A stretch of DNA of 64,000 nt from Chrysophaeum taylorii (GCA_029834535.1 JAQMWT010000314.1:496001-560000), one strand, 5' to 3'; shown: positions 10,228 to 20,477, counted from the first letter of the stretch. The notes: a model not told the origin generated them from the sequence alone. Program-made: numbers and translations.

Positions 10228-11640
10228 TCACGAAGGAAGGCAAACGCCCGTCGCGTACCCAAAGGCGAGGCGTCTGCGCCTGCGGGTGGCGACGCACTCT
10301 TGGCCGTCGGGACAATCGTTGTTCGAGGTGCACGTCATGCCGGTCGGCGCGTCTGTCGGGACCATCGACGGCGAATCAGTCGGCATCGCGGTGGTGGGCT
10401 CGGGAGACGGCATCGGCGTCGGGACCTCCGAGGGCGCAGACGACGGCACCGCCGACGGAACACCCGACGGTGCGGCCGTGTCGGTGGCGACGTCGACCGT
10501 CTCGACGGTGCTGTTGGCCATGGCGTCCTCCAAGGTGGCACCCGTCTGGAGTCGGCGGCGGCGAGAAACGACGGCGGAGACGCTCGCGTCGAGATTATCT
10601 TCGCAGGTCGAATCTGGATTCTCGCGCGAGAGCACGAGGAGTAAGTTAATGAATTCGGCAGTGTTGTTGACGGCTCTCGACTGGAAGAACGTCAAGAGTT
10701 TAGCGGCGACGTCATCGCTCGAGAACCGCGTTCCGTCCATGCCGAAGGATGCTTCCTCGCGATACAACTCGATCTCGCACGCGACGTCAGCGTCGGCGTA
10801 GTTGATGCCGTTCGTGATAGTCGTCGCGTTTGTCGCGTTTATTATCGAGCACTCGACGACGACGTAGCTAAGGTCGACGTCCGTCGCATACGCGCCCGTG
10901 GTGTCGAGGTAGGCCATCCTGGTCGCGTTCGCGGTCACGTTCTCGAACGAGTCGTCGAAGCACACGGCCTCGAGGAGCGTCGCGGCATCCGGCGTGCTAT
11001 CCGCGTACGCGACTGACATCGTGTACGTCACCGTCGCCAGCATGACTGCCTTGGTCGGCGCGGGCGTCGGGAGCGACGTGGGGACCATCGTCGGCACCGA
11101 TGTCGGCGCGGCGCTTGGCATCAGCGTGGGTGCGCCCGTCGGCGCTCCGGTCGGCGTCCCCGAAGGAGCGGGCGTCGTCGTTGGTGCCGGCGAGGGCGCC
11201 GCCGTCGGGGCCATCGAAATCGTCGGCACGACTGATGGAGCGGGCGTCGGGACGTATGTGGGCATCGTGCTCGGCTCGTCCGCGTAGGCGGCGCTGTGCG
11301 ACAAGTCGTACGACGCCGCGAAACTGCTCGTCCCCGAGTACGAGAACGAGTCGACCATCATCACCATCAACCCCGAGTACGAGAACGAGTCATGGTACAT
11401 CTCCGAAAAGTAGGAGAATGAGTCCACCATCATCCCCGAGTACGAGTACGAGTACGAGTCCATCATCATGTCCGCGTACGAGTACGACGAGTCCACGCTG
11501 TAAGCGTCGACGTAACTATACGAGACGACCATGTAGGAATAGGACGAAGAGTAGGTCTCCTCGGTGTATCCCCCCATGAGCCGCCGGTAATCTGGAATCT
11601 TGTCTGCCAGCGCGCCGGCCGCCAGCACAACGACCAACAT
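10228..11640 (-). CDS. secreted Ser-Tyr/Pro-Thr-rich repeat protein, paralogue 1
   Basis: A 470-residue predicted extracellular protein. A short hydrophobic leader MLVVVLAAGALA is followed by a Tyr-Ser-rich block (many SYSYS, DSFSY units, residues ~28-115). Then comes a first PTxAPTxxPT stretch (~125-200), a globular segment with N-glycosylation sequons (NVT, NAT, NNT; ~205-375), a basic RRRRL site, a second PT stretch, and a small Cys-rich end: CTSNNDCPDGQEC, an RRRRR patch and GYATGVCLPS. The same architecture and C-terminal signature recur in the gene at 15013-16671. Tyr-Ser and PT repeats suggest a heavily O-glycosylated, cross-linkable cell-surface or coat protein. That role is inference; no enzyme motif is visible. 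Confidence 0.75.
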   Translation of the reverse strand: MLVVVLAAGALADKIPDYRRLMGGYTEETYSSSYSYMVVSYSYVDAYSVDSSYSYADMMMDSYSYSYSGMMVDSFSYFSEMYHDSFSYSGLMVMMVDSFSYSGTSSFAASYDLSHSAAYADEPSTMPTYVPTPAPSVVPTISMAPTAAPSPAPTTTPAPSGTPTGAPTGAPTLMPSAAPTSVPTMVPTSLPTPAPTKAVMLATVTYTMSVAYADSTPDAATLLEAVCFDDSFENVTANATRMAYLDTTGAYATDVDLSYVVVECSIINATNATTITNGINYADADVACEIELYREEASFGMDGTRFSSDDVAAKLLTFFQSRAVNNTAEFINLLLVLSRENPDSTCEDNLDASVSAVVSRRRRLQTGATLEDAMANSTVETVDVATDTAAPSGVPSAVPSSAPSEVPTPMPSPEPTTAMPTDSPSMVPTDAPTGMTCTSNNDCPDGQECVATRRRRRLAFGYATGVCLPS

Positions 11641-12114
11641 TTCGTGGGCCCTGTCCGTCGCGTCGCGCGCTCAAAAATTTTGGAAACTTTCTAAACGGAC
11701 GGTTGACATGGCACTGCATGATACAAATCTAGGATATTATGTACGACGGTTGTTTTCGTTGAGGTACGTACGCGCCGGAAACAAGAAAAAATAAATGATG
11801 ACCCTATTTCACTCAATCATTCAAAAGATATTAACGGAAGATGGGGATCTCTTTCTGAGTCAGCCGGTGATTATGAAAATGCGGTAAAGACCCCTTACCC
11901 GACACGATGAATAATAGAAACATGCTTCGAGGGATCCTTGCCCGGCTGTGTTACCGCGAACAATTTTTCGAACGCATTGCGCCCAGCAAGCAACCAACGA
12001 CTCCGCGCGCTTTCTCTAGCAGCTGACGGCCGTAAAAAAACGCAGTTCTTTTTTTTTTCTCCGCCGACGACGACGACGACGATATCAACCTCATGTTCAG
12101 TCCTGGGCGAGAAC
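11641..12114. other. divergent intergenic region
   Basis: Between the start of the minus-strand PT protein (11640) and the plus-strand two-exon gene (12115). T-rich and (ACG)n tracts near 12055-12080. Presumably the shared promoter region; no specific element is recognised. Confidence 0.4.
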
Positions 12115-12958
12115 ATGACAGCGCCGACGACGTTCAAGCAGAAAGACAAAAACGTTGACGGCAAATCGCACACTGCAATCGAACGCGTATTGTATTCCTT
12201 CAAATTCGAATCAAAAGATTGTTCGAGTGCCCTCTTGCCGAAAAAAATCGACTGTGACATCGCCTGCGTGCGCGACCTCGCGAACAAGGTTCGCACGTGC
12301 AGTAACCTCACCCGACGTCGCACCTTTCTCGAACAGCAAGCAGCCGCCGAAAACACGAAAGCTGTCCAACTTCCACGAAAGTACGTCCACCTACGCCACT
12401 ACCGCAGCTAAGACGATCAGAGCCTATCCCCATCGCAAAGCGCGCTCTGCTCTCCTTCCACCGCCGCGTTTCGGCTTCGACACCTCGACGGAGTTGCTCG
12501 AGCGCGAGCACGGGCCGATGCCAACTGGCGTGCTGTACCACCTCGACGGATGTCGTGCGCGCATTGCTCCGACGAGAAACCAACCTCGAGATATCTGGCG
12601 CGCTGGAGTGCACATCTACGAAACCGAGCAACAATCGGTCGCCTTCACCAACTTCCCATATTCTTACATCATTGATGACATGAGGCGCTTCGACAATCGC
12701 CACGAAATCGCTGTGCTGACCAATATAATGTACTGCGCATGCCAAAACCTTCGTATGCAAGCGGACAAAGCCGCGCCCCATCTCGTCGTCGCATTCAACG
12801 CGACCTCGCGTCGAGCGACGACACTCGCGCTCGCCTACCGCGGTCCAGATGGCAACATCCTTAGGCCATTACACTCTACCAAAACTCTTTCGGGCGTGTA
12901 TCTCTTCTTCAAACATCGCAATGACCTCATCGTCACGAAGCTTGCCCCAGGGACATGA
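12115..12958 (+). CDS. two-exon hypothetical protein with 40-nt intron
   Basis: Exons 12115-12380 and 12421-12958, intron 12381-12420 (GTACGTCC...GATCAG, 40 nt), giving 804 nt = 267 residues plus stop. Without the intron the two protein-like frames do not join. With it they form one frame from the first ATG (MTAPTTFKQKDKN) to the stop after LIVTKLAPGT. The donor is a perfect GTACGT, and the size fits the other introns in this window. The protein is soluble and mixed alpha/beta. Stretches such as GVLYHLDGCRARI, FPYSYIIDDMRRFDN and VLTNIMYCACQNL look globular. I do not recognise the family. It lies between the two PT paralogues and is transcribed opposite to both. Confidence 0.6.
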
Positions 12959-13264
12959 TGAGCTCGGGAAACGTACTTCGCATCGCACAGTCTCGGCGAC
13001 TCACGGATGAACACAAATCCCCGATGTCGCTCGAACTCCGCATTGCAGGAGGTGCAGTTCGCGCGAGGTTCCTCCGGCACGCGATGATAAAATTCTTCGA
13101 TCTGCGCCCGGTGGCCCCCGTCCTCCACAGAGGAGTCGAAAAGCCCCACTTTGCTTGAAACTTGAAAAAATCTTAAACCCTGACCGTATAGATAGATACA
13201 TGTAGGGTTACGTTTCGAATCGGTGTAGGGTTGTTGAAATCCTACTAAACTTTGAGAGAAAGCA

Positions 13265-14460
13265 ATGGAGGCAGCTGATGCTGACTTTGTCGATTCCGTA
13301 CTAATATCAGAAGCCTCGCCTCACCCGCGAGGTAGTAGTAGATTGCAACGCGGTCGAGGAGGTGGTGAAGCGTTCCAAGCTCGTCAAACTGTGGGAGGCC
13401 ATCGTGTCGTGACGAAGGATCTCGAAGACAAGGAGCCAACGTCAGAACCGAAGAACGCGATGTGTCGCAGCGGTTTGTCAATCGATACGAGGAGCGCGAG
13501 CGGGCGGTGCGCGAGGCTGCGCGAAGCGAGAAGCGCGGCGAACCTTGCTGCTTTCAGGGCAAGAGGAGGCACAATCATATCTTCGTGCGCAGTACGATTA
13601 TTATTCGCGCAGCAGTTCCTCGAGAGTCTCGGGACGCGAATATCGCCGAGGAGCTTTTGAAGCACTCCGTGGAAAAGCTTCCTACCACCAAGAATGTACA
13701 TGAGACTGAGATCCAGGAGTGGTGCCGCGATTTCCTGCGCGCGAGAGTACAATTGCGGTGCACGAACACGACACTTTCAAAATTTCAATCTTAGTAGCAC
13801 GACCGAGCAAGCCGGACCTCATTTTGATCACCAAGCTCTGTCTGTCCCCAATTGGTGCTGTTGCGATGATTTAAGCTGAAAGCAATGCAACTCGATCCCA
13901 GCGCGATGAGCCAGGCGCTCTACGCCGCAGGACGAGCCCTTACTTCGGAGGAAAACTATGCGCCTCGTTTCTGGTCTCGCGCTCGCGTTCGACCTCGAAC
14001 GCACGCTGCGAGCATTTCGAGAGCATCTAGTCTGCTGTTACGTGGGGTCACACGAGCATCGTCGTCGTCGAAATTTCGACCTCGCAAAATGAAGAAATGT
14101 CCGTGTTTGCTAAGATCTTTTTCCCGCGGACGAGGAAGACCGCGAGCGCGAGCTGACGATACTCCGTCGCGTTGCAGGCACGTCGCCTTTTGTCGTCGTG
14201 AATATACACTTGAGTCCGCAAAGCGGCGAGACGCTCAACGCGATCATCGGGTCGCCGATGCTCTGAGCAATATTTCGTTTGGATTCTGAATTCTCTTTAG
14301 CGACCGACCGTTGATGAAAATCAGATTGTTGCACGCGTCGCGACGTTCGACCAGATAATTTTCGCGACCCGCGGGGGCCCGATTGCTTGATCAACTTTGG
14401 ATACGCGACAACGCTCGTTACCGTTGCGGCTTTTTGCGGGCGGCACGATGACGTATGCGG
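13265..14460 (+). pseudogene. decayed unidentified gene with several frameshifts
   Basis: Begins with ATG (MEAADADFVDSVLISEA), then protein-like segments alternate among all three plus frames: VEEVVKRSKLVKLWEAI, then RFVNRYEERERAVREAA and IAEELLKHSVEKLP, then LALAFDLERTLRAFREHL, then DEEDRERELTILRRVAG and FVVVNIHLSPQSGETL. Some frame changes occur within a few bases, which rules out even 40-nt introns. So I read this as a pseudogene accumulating indels. The family is not recognised; the charged helical middle could be coiled coil. Confidence 0.45.
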
Positions 14461-15012
14461 CCGGTCGACATCATCGCGAGGAGGGAGACCCTATGCCCGA
14501 AGCCCGCGATCAACCGCGAACGCTTCGTAACAAGTGTTAGTGGTCGTGGAGACGGGAGCTCGCGTGGATCGAAAGAAAACTGAATCGTTTCCGCGCGCCG
14601 CCAGACGATGCTGCTCGTCGAGCCTCGTCGCCGTGGGGACACCTGCCGCGTCGTCGTTAACGGGGAGTCCCCTTCGTTGGCTCTCGCCAACAATGTTGAC
14701 GCCCTGTTGCGCTTTCATCGAGGAAGTATGTGCCTTGTTTCTAGATGTACCGTGCTTATCGCACGCATCTGATCAAGGAGGGAGGGAGGGTCAACAACAG
14801 GATAGCTAGCTCGGGGAGGAGGAAATGCCGACAGGACCAGAGGTTGGCGCGGGGCAGTGACGAGAGGTACTCCAGAAGATCGCGTTGTCAAAACAGAGAG
14901 GAGGCCGCCGAGCGTGCGACGGAGGTGAGCGGCACTCGGAATCGTCGGTGAAGGGTCTTCTTTGCCGGCTCTCGAGAACAGTGAGGTAATAATAAATCTT
15001 GGAATGAGAACA
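14461..15012. other. no gene recognised
   Basis: Short frames on both strands, none protein-like for more than ~40 codons. Includes a GGGAGGGAGGGA tract near 14775. Confidence 0.4.
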
Positions 15013-16671
15013 TCAAGCATCAACACACGTGCCGGTCGAATAACCAAAGAGGAGGGCTCGGGCTTTGCGGCGGCGGTCTTGCTGCGTAAAGTCGCACACC
15101 TGGCCGTAGGGGCAGTCGTCGTCGCTGGTGCATTCGGTGCCCGCGGGTGCGGGCGTGCCCGTGGGCGCGAGCGTTAGAGTTGGCACGAACGTCGGCACGT
15201 CCGTGGGCACGAGCGTCGGTAGGAACGAAGGGGTGATGGTAGGGCAGGACGATGGCGCCGCGGAGGGCCCGGGGGTCTCGACATCGACGGTAATGTTTTG
15301 GATCGTCGAGTTCAGGAGCGCGGCGAGGATCGTGTTTGTCTGGAGACGGCGGCGGCGGCGACTCAACGAGCTATTTAAGTTTTCAGAACAGTTGCCGCCT
15401 TCCTCTTCGATGCCATCGACGACCAATTCAATAAACGACTCGCGGTTGTCGCCTTGTGATTCTTCTTGGAGTTCGGAGGCGAGGTTGAGCGATGCCTCGG
15501 CCGACGTGACGTCGCCGTTCGCGTCCGTTTGGAGAATTTGGCGGAGCGAGGTGACGGTGCAGCTGACGCGGACGAGGATAACATCGGTGGAGGTAGTGTT
15601 CTCTGTGCCGAGGTCACACATGGCCTCGAAGTCCTCGTCGTCCAATCCGCCGAGAAAGCTCTCGTAATAGGTCTGCGTGAGGTTGACCAGCGCGTACTCG
15701 TAGCCCGCGTCGAGACAGATGCTTTCGAACGTCGTCACGGCCGCATCCGAGGTTTCGAACGAGGTGCCTACATCCATGACAATGTCGATGTCGACGTCGG
15801 CCTGCTCGGGCGTCGGCACGGGCGTCGGCATGGACGTCGGTATCATCGACGGCACGTTCGTCGGCACGAACGAGACGGTGGGCTCCGAGGTGGGCGTCGC
15901 CGACGGCGCTGGGATCGGGAGTGCCGTCGGGATGCTCGTGGGGGCATGGCTCGGCGCGCGGTCGAACGTGCCGTCCTCGGCGACGCAGAAGAAGACCTGC
16001 AGGTCGGTCGCGCCGTCGTCGACGTACGTCGTCAGCGAGCTGCCCGGGGACGCGATACGCGCGTACGCGTCCGACGACGAGCTCGAGGACGACACAGCAA
16101 CATCGAGCATGTAGCACCGGTTGGCCAAAACGCAGACCGACTCGTAGAACGTGTCGCTCGGCGAGAAGTCGACGATCGTGCCCGCGATCGTCAAGCCGTC
16201 GTAGCTGCCAATCCTGAGCGACGCGTTCGCCGCCGCCCACAGCGCGTCGCGCTCGTCCGAGTCGGGTCCGAAAAACACTCGGAACGTGATGTTGCCGCCG
16301 CAGTCGACCGTCGGAAAGCTCGTTGGGACGGGCGTGGGCGGCGAGGTCGGGACGCGCGACGGCGCGAGCGTCGGCGGCAGGCTCGGCTCGCTCGATGGAG
16401 CCAGACTCGGCTCGCTCGATGGAGCCAGACTCGGCTCGCTCGTCGGCGCTGAAGTGGGGTAGTCGTACGAGTACGACGATTCGTCGAGGTGGCGCGATCG
16501 AAACACGGGCTCCCAGCCTCGCACGAGCTCGGCTGCCTTTTCTAGCTCGTGATCAAGTTCTTCGATGAGGGATGCCGACACCGCGTCGTGGGCAGTCAGT
16601 TCGCCGAGCGACGCCGCCGTCGCCACAGCCGCAAGCGTTGCTGCTACCAGCGCGCATCTCATCGTGGCCAT
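15013..16671 (-). CDS. secreted Pro-Thr-rich repeat protein, paralogue 2
   Basis: A 552-residue paralogue of the 10228-11640 product. It starts with a clear signal peptide (MRCALVAATLAAVATAASLG; an alternative start is two codons upstream). Then a short SYSYDYP motif, SEPSLAPS tandem units and PT repeats (~70-125), a first globular segment with sequons and cysteines (~126-240), a second PT stretch, a second globular segment (~295-440), RRRRRLQ, more PT repeats, and the shared C-terminal module CTSDDDCPYGQVC...GYSTGTCVDA. It has far fewer Tyr-Ser repeats than its paralogue but an extra globular domain. Likely surface-exposed or secreted; no catalytic motif. It is divergently transcribed from the prolyl-hydroxylase-like gene at 16977. 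Confidence 0.75.
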   Translation of the reverse strand: MATMRCALVAATLAAVATAASLGELTAHDAVSASLIEELDHELEKAAELVRGWEPVFRSRHLDESSYSYDYPTSAPTSEPSLAPSSEPSLAPSSEPSLPPTLAPSRVPTSPPTPVPTSFPTVDCGGNITFRVFFGPDSDERDALWAAANASLRIGSYDGLTIAGTIVDFSPSDTFYESVCVLANRCYMLDVAVSSSSSSSDAYARIASPGSSLTTYVDDGATDLQVFFCVAEDGTFDRAPSHAPTSIPTALPIPAPSATPTSEPTVSFVPTNVPSMIPTSMPTPVPTPEQADVDIDIVMDVGTSFETSDAAVTTFESICLDAGYEYALVNLTQTYYESFLGGLDDEDFEAMCDLGTENTTSTDVILVRVSCTVTSLRQILQTDANGDVTSAEASLNLASELQEESQGDNRESFIELVVDGIEEEGGNCSENLNSSLSRRRRRLQTNTILAALLNSTIQNITVDVETPGPSAAPSSCPTITPSFLPTLVPTDVPTFVPTLTLAPTGTPAPAGTECTSDDDCPYGQVCDFTQQDRRRKARALLFGYSTGTCVDA

Positions 16672-16976
16672 CCGCCGGGGAGACTACCACCGCTGTCGAG
16701 CGCCCGGCGGAAAATAAAAAACTGTGCGGAGCGAGCACTTTAGTCTGTGCGAGTGACTCAAAAAAATTGCACGACCGCTCGAATTTTTCGATGGGGACCA
16801 CGCAATACGTCCATCCATAATGTATCCCTGGTATCAGGGTCCTGTAGTTTTCCGTTTGTTGAAATGTTGTTCGAATAGGATACATCTACCGGACGTTGAC
16901 GAAATTTTGCAAGCATGCGACTGGTGGCTCACGCACCTCAAATAAGACTCTTGAAGTCTGACGTGGCCAAAAGGAT
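16672..16976. promoter_or_regulatory. bidirectional promoter region
   Basis: 305 bp between two outward-facing start codons. Contains a small inverted repeat near 16826-16850 (ATCCCTGG...ATCAGGGT-like). No TATA box is convincing. Confidence 0.3.
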
Positions 16977-18356
16977 ATGACGGCACCGCCTAGGCGGCGG
17001 CGGCGCCGGCGGCGCCGGCGGAACAATCTCCCGCTAAGCGGATGGCACCGCGACATCCAGATCCACGACGACGACGACGATGCCACCGTCAGTTACTGGC
17101 CGCCGGTTGGTGCTGGTGAGAAGGCCACCGACGAAAGGGCATTGAGATCCCGCGCCGAGGTTCGGGAATGGCTTGCGCAGTGCAATGCGATTGACCTCCT
17201 GCCGTTGTTTGACTTCGACGCCGCGTCGTGCCTGCGCACGTGGCCGCGCGGCATGTCCAACGCGGTAATAAGAGGGCAGCTCGGCGCAGCACACCGTTGT
17301 GACGTCGAGATCTACGTGGAAACAGCGCTCGGATACCGCGTCGGCCGAACGTTCGAGTTCGTCGACGAGCCTACGTTCAGGTTCACTCACGACGCTTACC
17401 TGCGCACGCAGCGGGCCTCGGTTGTCGATGACATCGTGCGCCAGTGTGTCGACGAAAAGCGAAGACGACTCGCGGCGGACGCCGACTGGCGAATAGAGAA
17501 GATGGCGTATCTGCCGCGCGCAGCCCAGCGGAGCAGTTCTACTCAGCACGAGTTACGATTTGACCGCCTCACGCTCCGAGCGCGAAATGTGCTCTACCAC
17601 GTTGCTGCCGGAGAAGAAGATTCGCGCGTCGAAGACCTCGGCCGCGGGCTCTATCGGCTCGAGCTTTTCGATCCCGAGTATTGCGAGCTCCTCGCGACGG
17701 AGGCCCGAGCCTTTGGCCGCGGCGGCGGTGCGGGTCTCGACCCCTTGCTCATGACACCCTCGACGACCGCCCAGCGCGTCTCTCTGGACAAAATGGGCCT
17801 CGGGCCCGCGCTCGCCAACCCCCTCCTCGACGGAGTGGTCGCACCCCTCGCCCGCGTCCTCCTCTTCCCGGATTCTTCAACAAAACCTCTCGACCACCAC
17901 CTTGCTTTCTTCGAGAGCTTCAACTCGACGCCACCACCCCCCTACGCGATGCCCGACGACGCCGATGTCACCCTCGATGTTTGCCTCGACGCCGGTACGA
18001 TAGGCGACGACGCGGCAGAGCCTACGCGCGCGTTTCACGGATCCTACGCCGACCCCGTCTTCCCGCCGATCGAATTTCGTCACGCCACCGTCGGCCAGGC
18101 GATCGTTTATCGCGGCGACGGCCTTCTCCGCAGACTCCCCACATCCTGCGGCGGCGGCGATTCGATCCACCTCGTCCTATGGTGCAGATCGTCGTCGACC
18201 CGTCGCAGCGGCACCACCACCAACATCGAGCCAACCATACCAGCCGACGACCCGACAAAGAACAACCTCGTCGTCGTGCTGCCGCGGGTCCCGACAACGA
18301 GCGCCGACGTCCGCACTCGCCCCCCCCATCCCCTGGCCTCCCTCGACAACTACTAG
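16977..18356 (+). CDS. prolyl-4-hydroxylase-like 2OG-Fe(II) domain protein, catalytic residues degraded
   Basis: A 459-residue protein whose C-terminal half has the sequence pattern of P4H/PKHD-type 2-oxoglutarate dioxygenases: LFDPEYCELLATEARAFG (entry helix), the strand DADVTLDVCLDAGT at ~327-340, then VGQAIVYRGDGLLRRLP and IHLVLWCRSS near 400-425. In active relatives the first strand reads H-Y-D-x-A-x-V-T-L-N-V-C-L and the later block reads R-G-x-H-x-H-G-A-x-P. Here the first His position is occupied by Met/Pro (AMPDDADV) and the distal His by non-His residues (GDGLLRR). So two of the three iron ligands appear missing while the fold is kept. The N-terminus has an Arg run then an Asp run. 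Either a pseudoenzyme or a strongly diverged enzyme. Confidence 0.6.
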   Translation: MTAPPRRRRRRRRRRNNLPLSGWHRDIQIHDDDDDATVSYWPPVGAGEKATDERALRSRAEVREWLAQCNAIDLLPLFDFDAASCLRTWPRGMSNAVIRGQLGAAHRCDVEIYVETALGYRVGRTFEFVDEPTFRFTHDAYLRTQRASVVDDIVRQCVDEKRRRLAADADWRIEKMAYLPRAAQRSSSTQHELRFDRLTLRARNVLYHVAAGEEDSRVEDLGRGLYRLELFDPEYCELLATEARAFGRGGGAGLDPLLMTPSTTAQRVSLDKMGLGPALANPLLDGVVAPLARVLLFPDSSTKPLDHHLAFFESFNSTPPPPYAMPDDADVTLDVCLDAGTIGDDAAEPTRAFHGSYADPVFPPIEFRHATVGQAIVYRGDGLLRRLPTSCGGGDSIHLVLWCRSSSTRRSGTTTNIEPTIPADDPTKNNLVVVLPRVPTTSADVRTRPPHPLASLDNY

Positions 18357-18666
18357 CCCGCGATGGATAAGAAGGTCCCGCGCCGGGGCCAAAAAAACCC
18401 AAGGATCGGATTTTGCTTTTTCGTCCGTCCGTCCGTCCGTCCGTCCGTCGGTCGTCAAGTTGACCAAAAACGGGCGCGTGTCTTATAATTCTTTTGGAGC
18501 GAAGTCGGTAGCTGCCGCTGCTTTGGATAATAATAATCTATTTGGGAAAGAGGTGGTGTTGCCCCTACTCTGCACGATGCCACTGGCTCCAAAAACTAGA
18601 TCCGCCACGGAATATCCGTAGGCCAAATTGAGGGTCGTGCGCGCGCATTTAGACGGTGGCTTTTTT
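18357..18666. repeat. intergenic with (CGTC)n
   Basis: Six CGTC units at ~18421-18446 downstream of the hydroxylase-like gene. An 86-codon minus frame (18483-18743) is the only other content and is not convincing. Confidence 0.5.
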
Positions 18667-19205
18667 CTAGTCTCCTGCCGAGCATCCTCGAGGAAGACCA
18701 ACGTCGGGGTGCGACGCGAAGTCGTTTTCGTCGTCGACATCAATCAACCTCCTCCTCGTCGTCGTATTTGTTTTCCGCGGACGCGAAGCCCCAGGAAGCC
18801 GGCTTGGAGCCGTCGAATAAGGTGGGGCGGTTCGCGCGGAGCCACCCGCTAAACCGTCTTTATATAGGAAACCAAGTTCCAACAACCCCCGGAGCTTTTT
18901 CTCGCGACCGTCCTTAGAGTTTTTTGTCGGATGCTGCCTCAAAGAAGCCGGACGCCTAGGGCGACCCGACGACTTCCAAAGAATCTCGACGCGCAAACCC
19001 AAGCGTCGGTAATTTCGATCCGAAACTCGTTTCTCGCGCGAGAGGCGCGGCACTCCTCGACCTTGGCCTTGAGCTCGCCAACGTTCAAGTCCCGCCTCGC
19101 GTCGAGTCTGACGCGCTGGGTCGTCGCGGTCTCGAGCACTGGCTTTCTGTCCCTCGCTGCTCTCCTTTCGACGTCGCGACTATTTCCAAAAGAGGAGCGC
19201 ATCGG
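18667..19205 (-). pseudogene. possible small or decayed minus-strand gene
   Basis: Three protein-like minus-strand segments in different frames: RRDLNVGELKAKVEECRA (about 19150-19060), KDGREKKLRGLLELGFLYKDG (about 18925-18860), and GWLRANRPTLFDGSKPASW followed by FASAENKYDDEEEVD and a stop (about 18850-18740). A 128-codon frame (18667-19053) is unbroken but Arg-rich. A TATATAAAG sequence sits at about 18862 on this strand. I cannot decide between a small spliced gene and a pseudogene, and I do not recognise the family. Confidence 0.25.
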
Positions 19206-19385
19206 TGGGCGACTACGTGATCACGCATAAGAGTGACGGCACGTTCGAATAGAAATGCGCGGCACGCGGCTGCAAGTCATCATTGATCGCATTGGCCTGC
19301 ATTGCGATCGCACGCCGGGGGACGACGATGTTGAGCCGCAGCTCATCGAGCCCCCGTCGCCAGCGGCAACCACTACCCCTGTTAT
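19206..19385. other. no gene recognised
   Basis: Spacer before the Helitron remnant; nothing supported. Confidence 0.3.
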
Positions 19386-20477
19386 CCTAACTACTAATCG
19401 ACAGATGTTTGTCTGTCTGTTTGTTTGTTTGTTTGTTTGTCCCTCGATTTAGGGTAAGGATCAGGTAGGCGCGAGAGCAAGGATCAGGTAGGCGCGAGAG
19501 CCAGACAGTGATCCTCCAAGCCGTCTACGGCGACCTCGCAGACTATTTCCACGACCCGCGGCGGCTCTTTCAGCGCGCCATTCTCACGCCCCGTCGAAAC
19601 GATGTTGTCGATGCTGACAACGCGCGCATGACCGCGGCCTCTTTTTCCCGGAGACGAGGCGTCGGAGTTCTTTTCGGCTGACTAGGCTGGGTCGGAAGAC
19701 GACGCCTCGCTCTTTACAGTAGAGTTTTCAACTCCCTGACAACCAACGGCATGCTGACTTTGATCGCGAGCTTAATGTCTTCGCAACCTCGACCCGTCGC
19801 ACGGCCACTGCAACGGTACCAGATACATGATCGATCGTGTCGTTGTCACCGAGGCTCCTCCAACCTGTATCCCGTAAGGCCCGCCGACGCCAAACGATCA
19901 CCAAGAGCCAGGGCCAGACGCCCCGCGAGGTCGGCGTCCTCTTGGCGAAGCCCGTCTTCTGCCACGTCCAGCTCTACGTGGCTCTCTGTCGATCGGCAAC
20001 CCCGAGGATATCCTCTTCTGAGTCGACGACTCCACCCTACCCCACACGTGCTGCGCAATACCGATAAGCCCCCTCCCGGCGTGTACACGCGCACTGTAGT
20101 TGAACTTACTGGGACCAGGTGAACTTACTGGGGTTTGAGATTGGGACTAGGTGAACTTAGTGACCAGGTGAACTTACTGGGACCAAGTGAACTTACTGGG
20201 GTTTTTAGAGTGAACGCAAAGGCTAGCGGCGTGTACGGATCAAAGCAGCTTAGATTGGCGGAGGTGAGAGCGACGAGCTCGAATGAGAGTGGGGTGAGTG
20301 GATGTGAGCACGAGTGGGCTTACGCGGAACTTACTGGGGTTAGAGATTGGGACTAGGTGAACTTACTGGGACCAGGTGAACTTACTGGGGTTAGAGATTG
20401 GGACCAGGTGAACTTACTGGCGAACTTACTGGCCTGCACTTGATTGGGAGTAGGTGAACTTACTGGCCTGCACTTGT
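19386..20477 (+). mobile_element. Helitron helicase remnant, unit 1
   Basis: The first of two tandem ~1.09-kb units. After a (TTTG/TCTG)n tract and two copies of a GGATCAGGTAGGCGCGAGAG repeat, it carries the C-terminal part of a Helitron-type PIF1-like helicase split over frames: VYGDLADYF.DPRRLFQRAILTPRR (the 'AILTPRN..VD..N' block), then the 'CNGTRYMIDRV' block at ~19810-19840, then RQTITKSQGQT and PVFCHVQLYVALCR (helicase motif VI; family consensus TINKSQGQT and HGQLYVALSR) at ~19890-19990. In-frame stops and frame changes show it is dead. The unit ends with a minisatellite of GTGAACTTACTGGGACCAG-like units (~20096-20476) and the end sequence GGCCTGCACTTG. The Rep domain is absent. Confidence 0.75.

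Noticed and set aside
9828-10262. 144- and 161-codon minus frames downstream of the HIR gene
   Set aside because: Driven by CT-rich and (ACG)n simple sequence; no protein-like composition.
18926-18975. 32- or 40-nt intron joining the minus-strand pieces near 18.9 kb
   Set aside because: Candidate donors give either a stop at once or a size below the other introns; evidence too weak to annotate as a gene.
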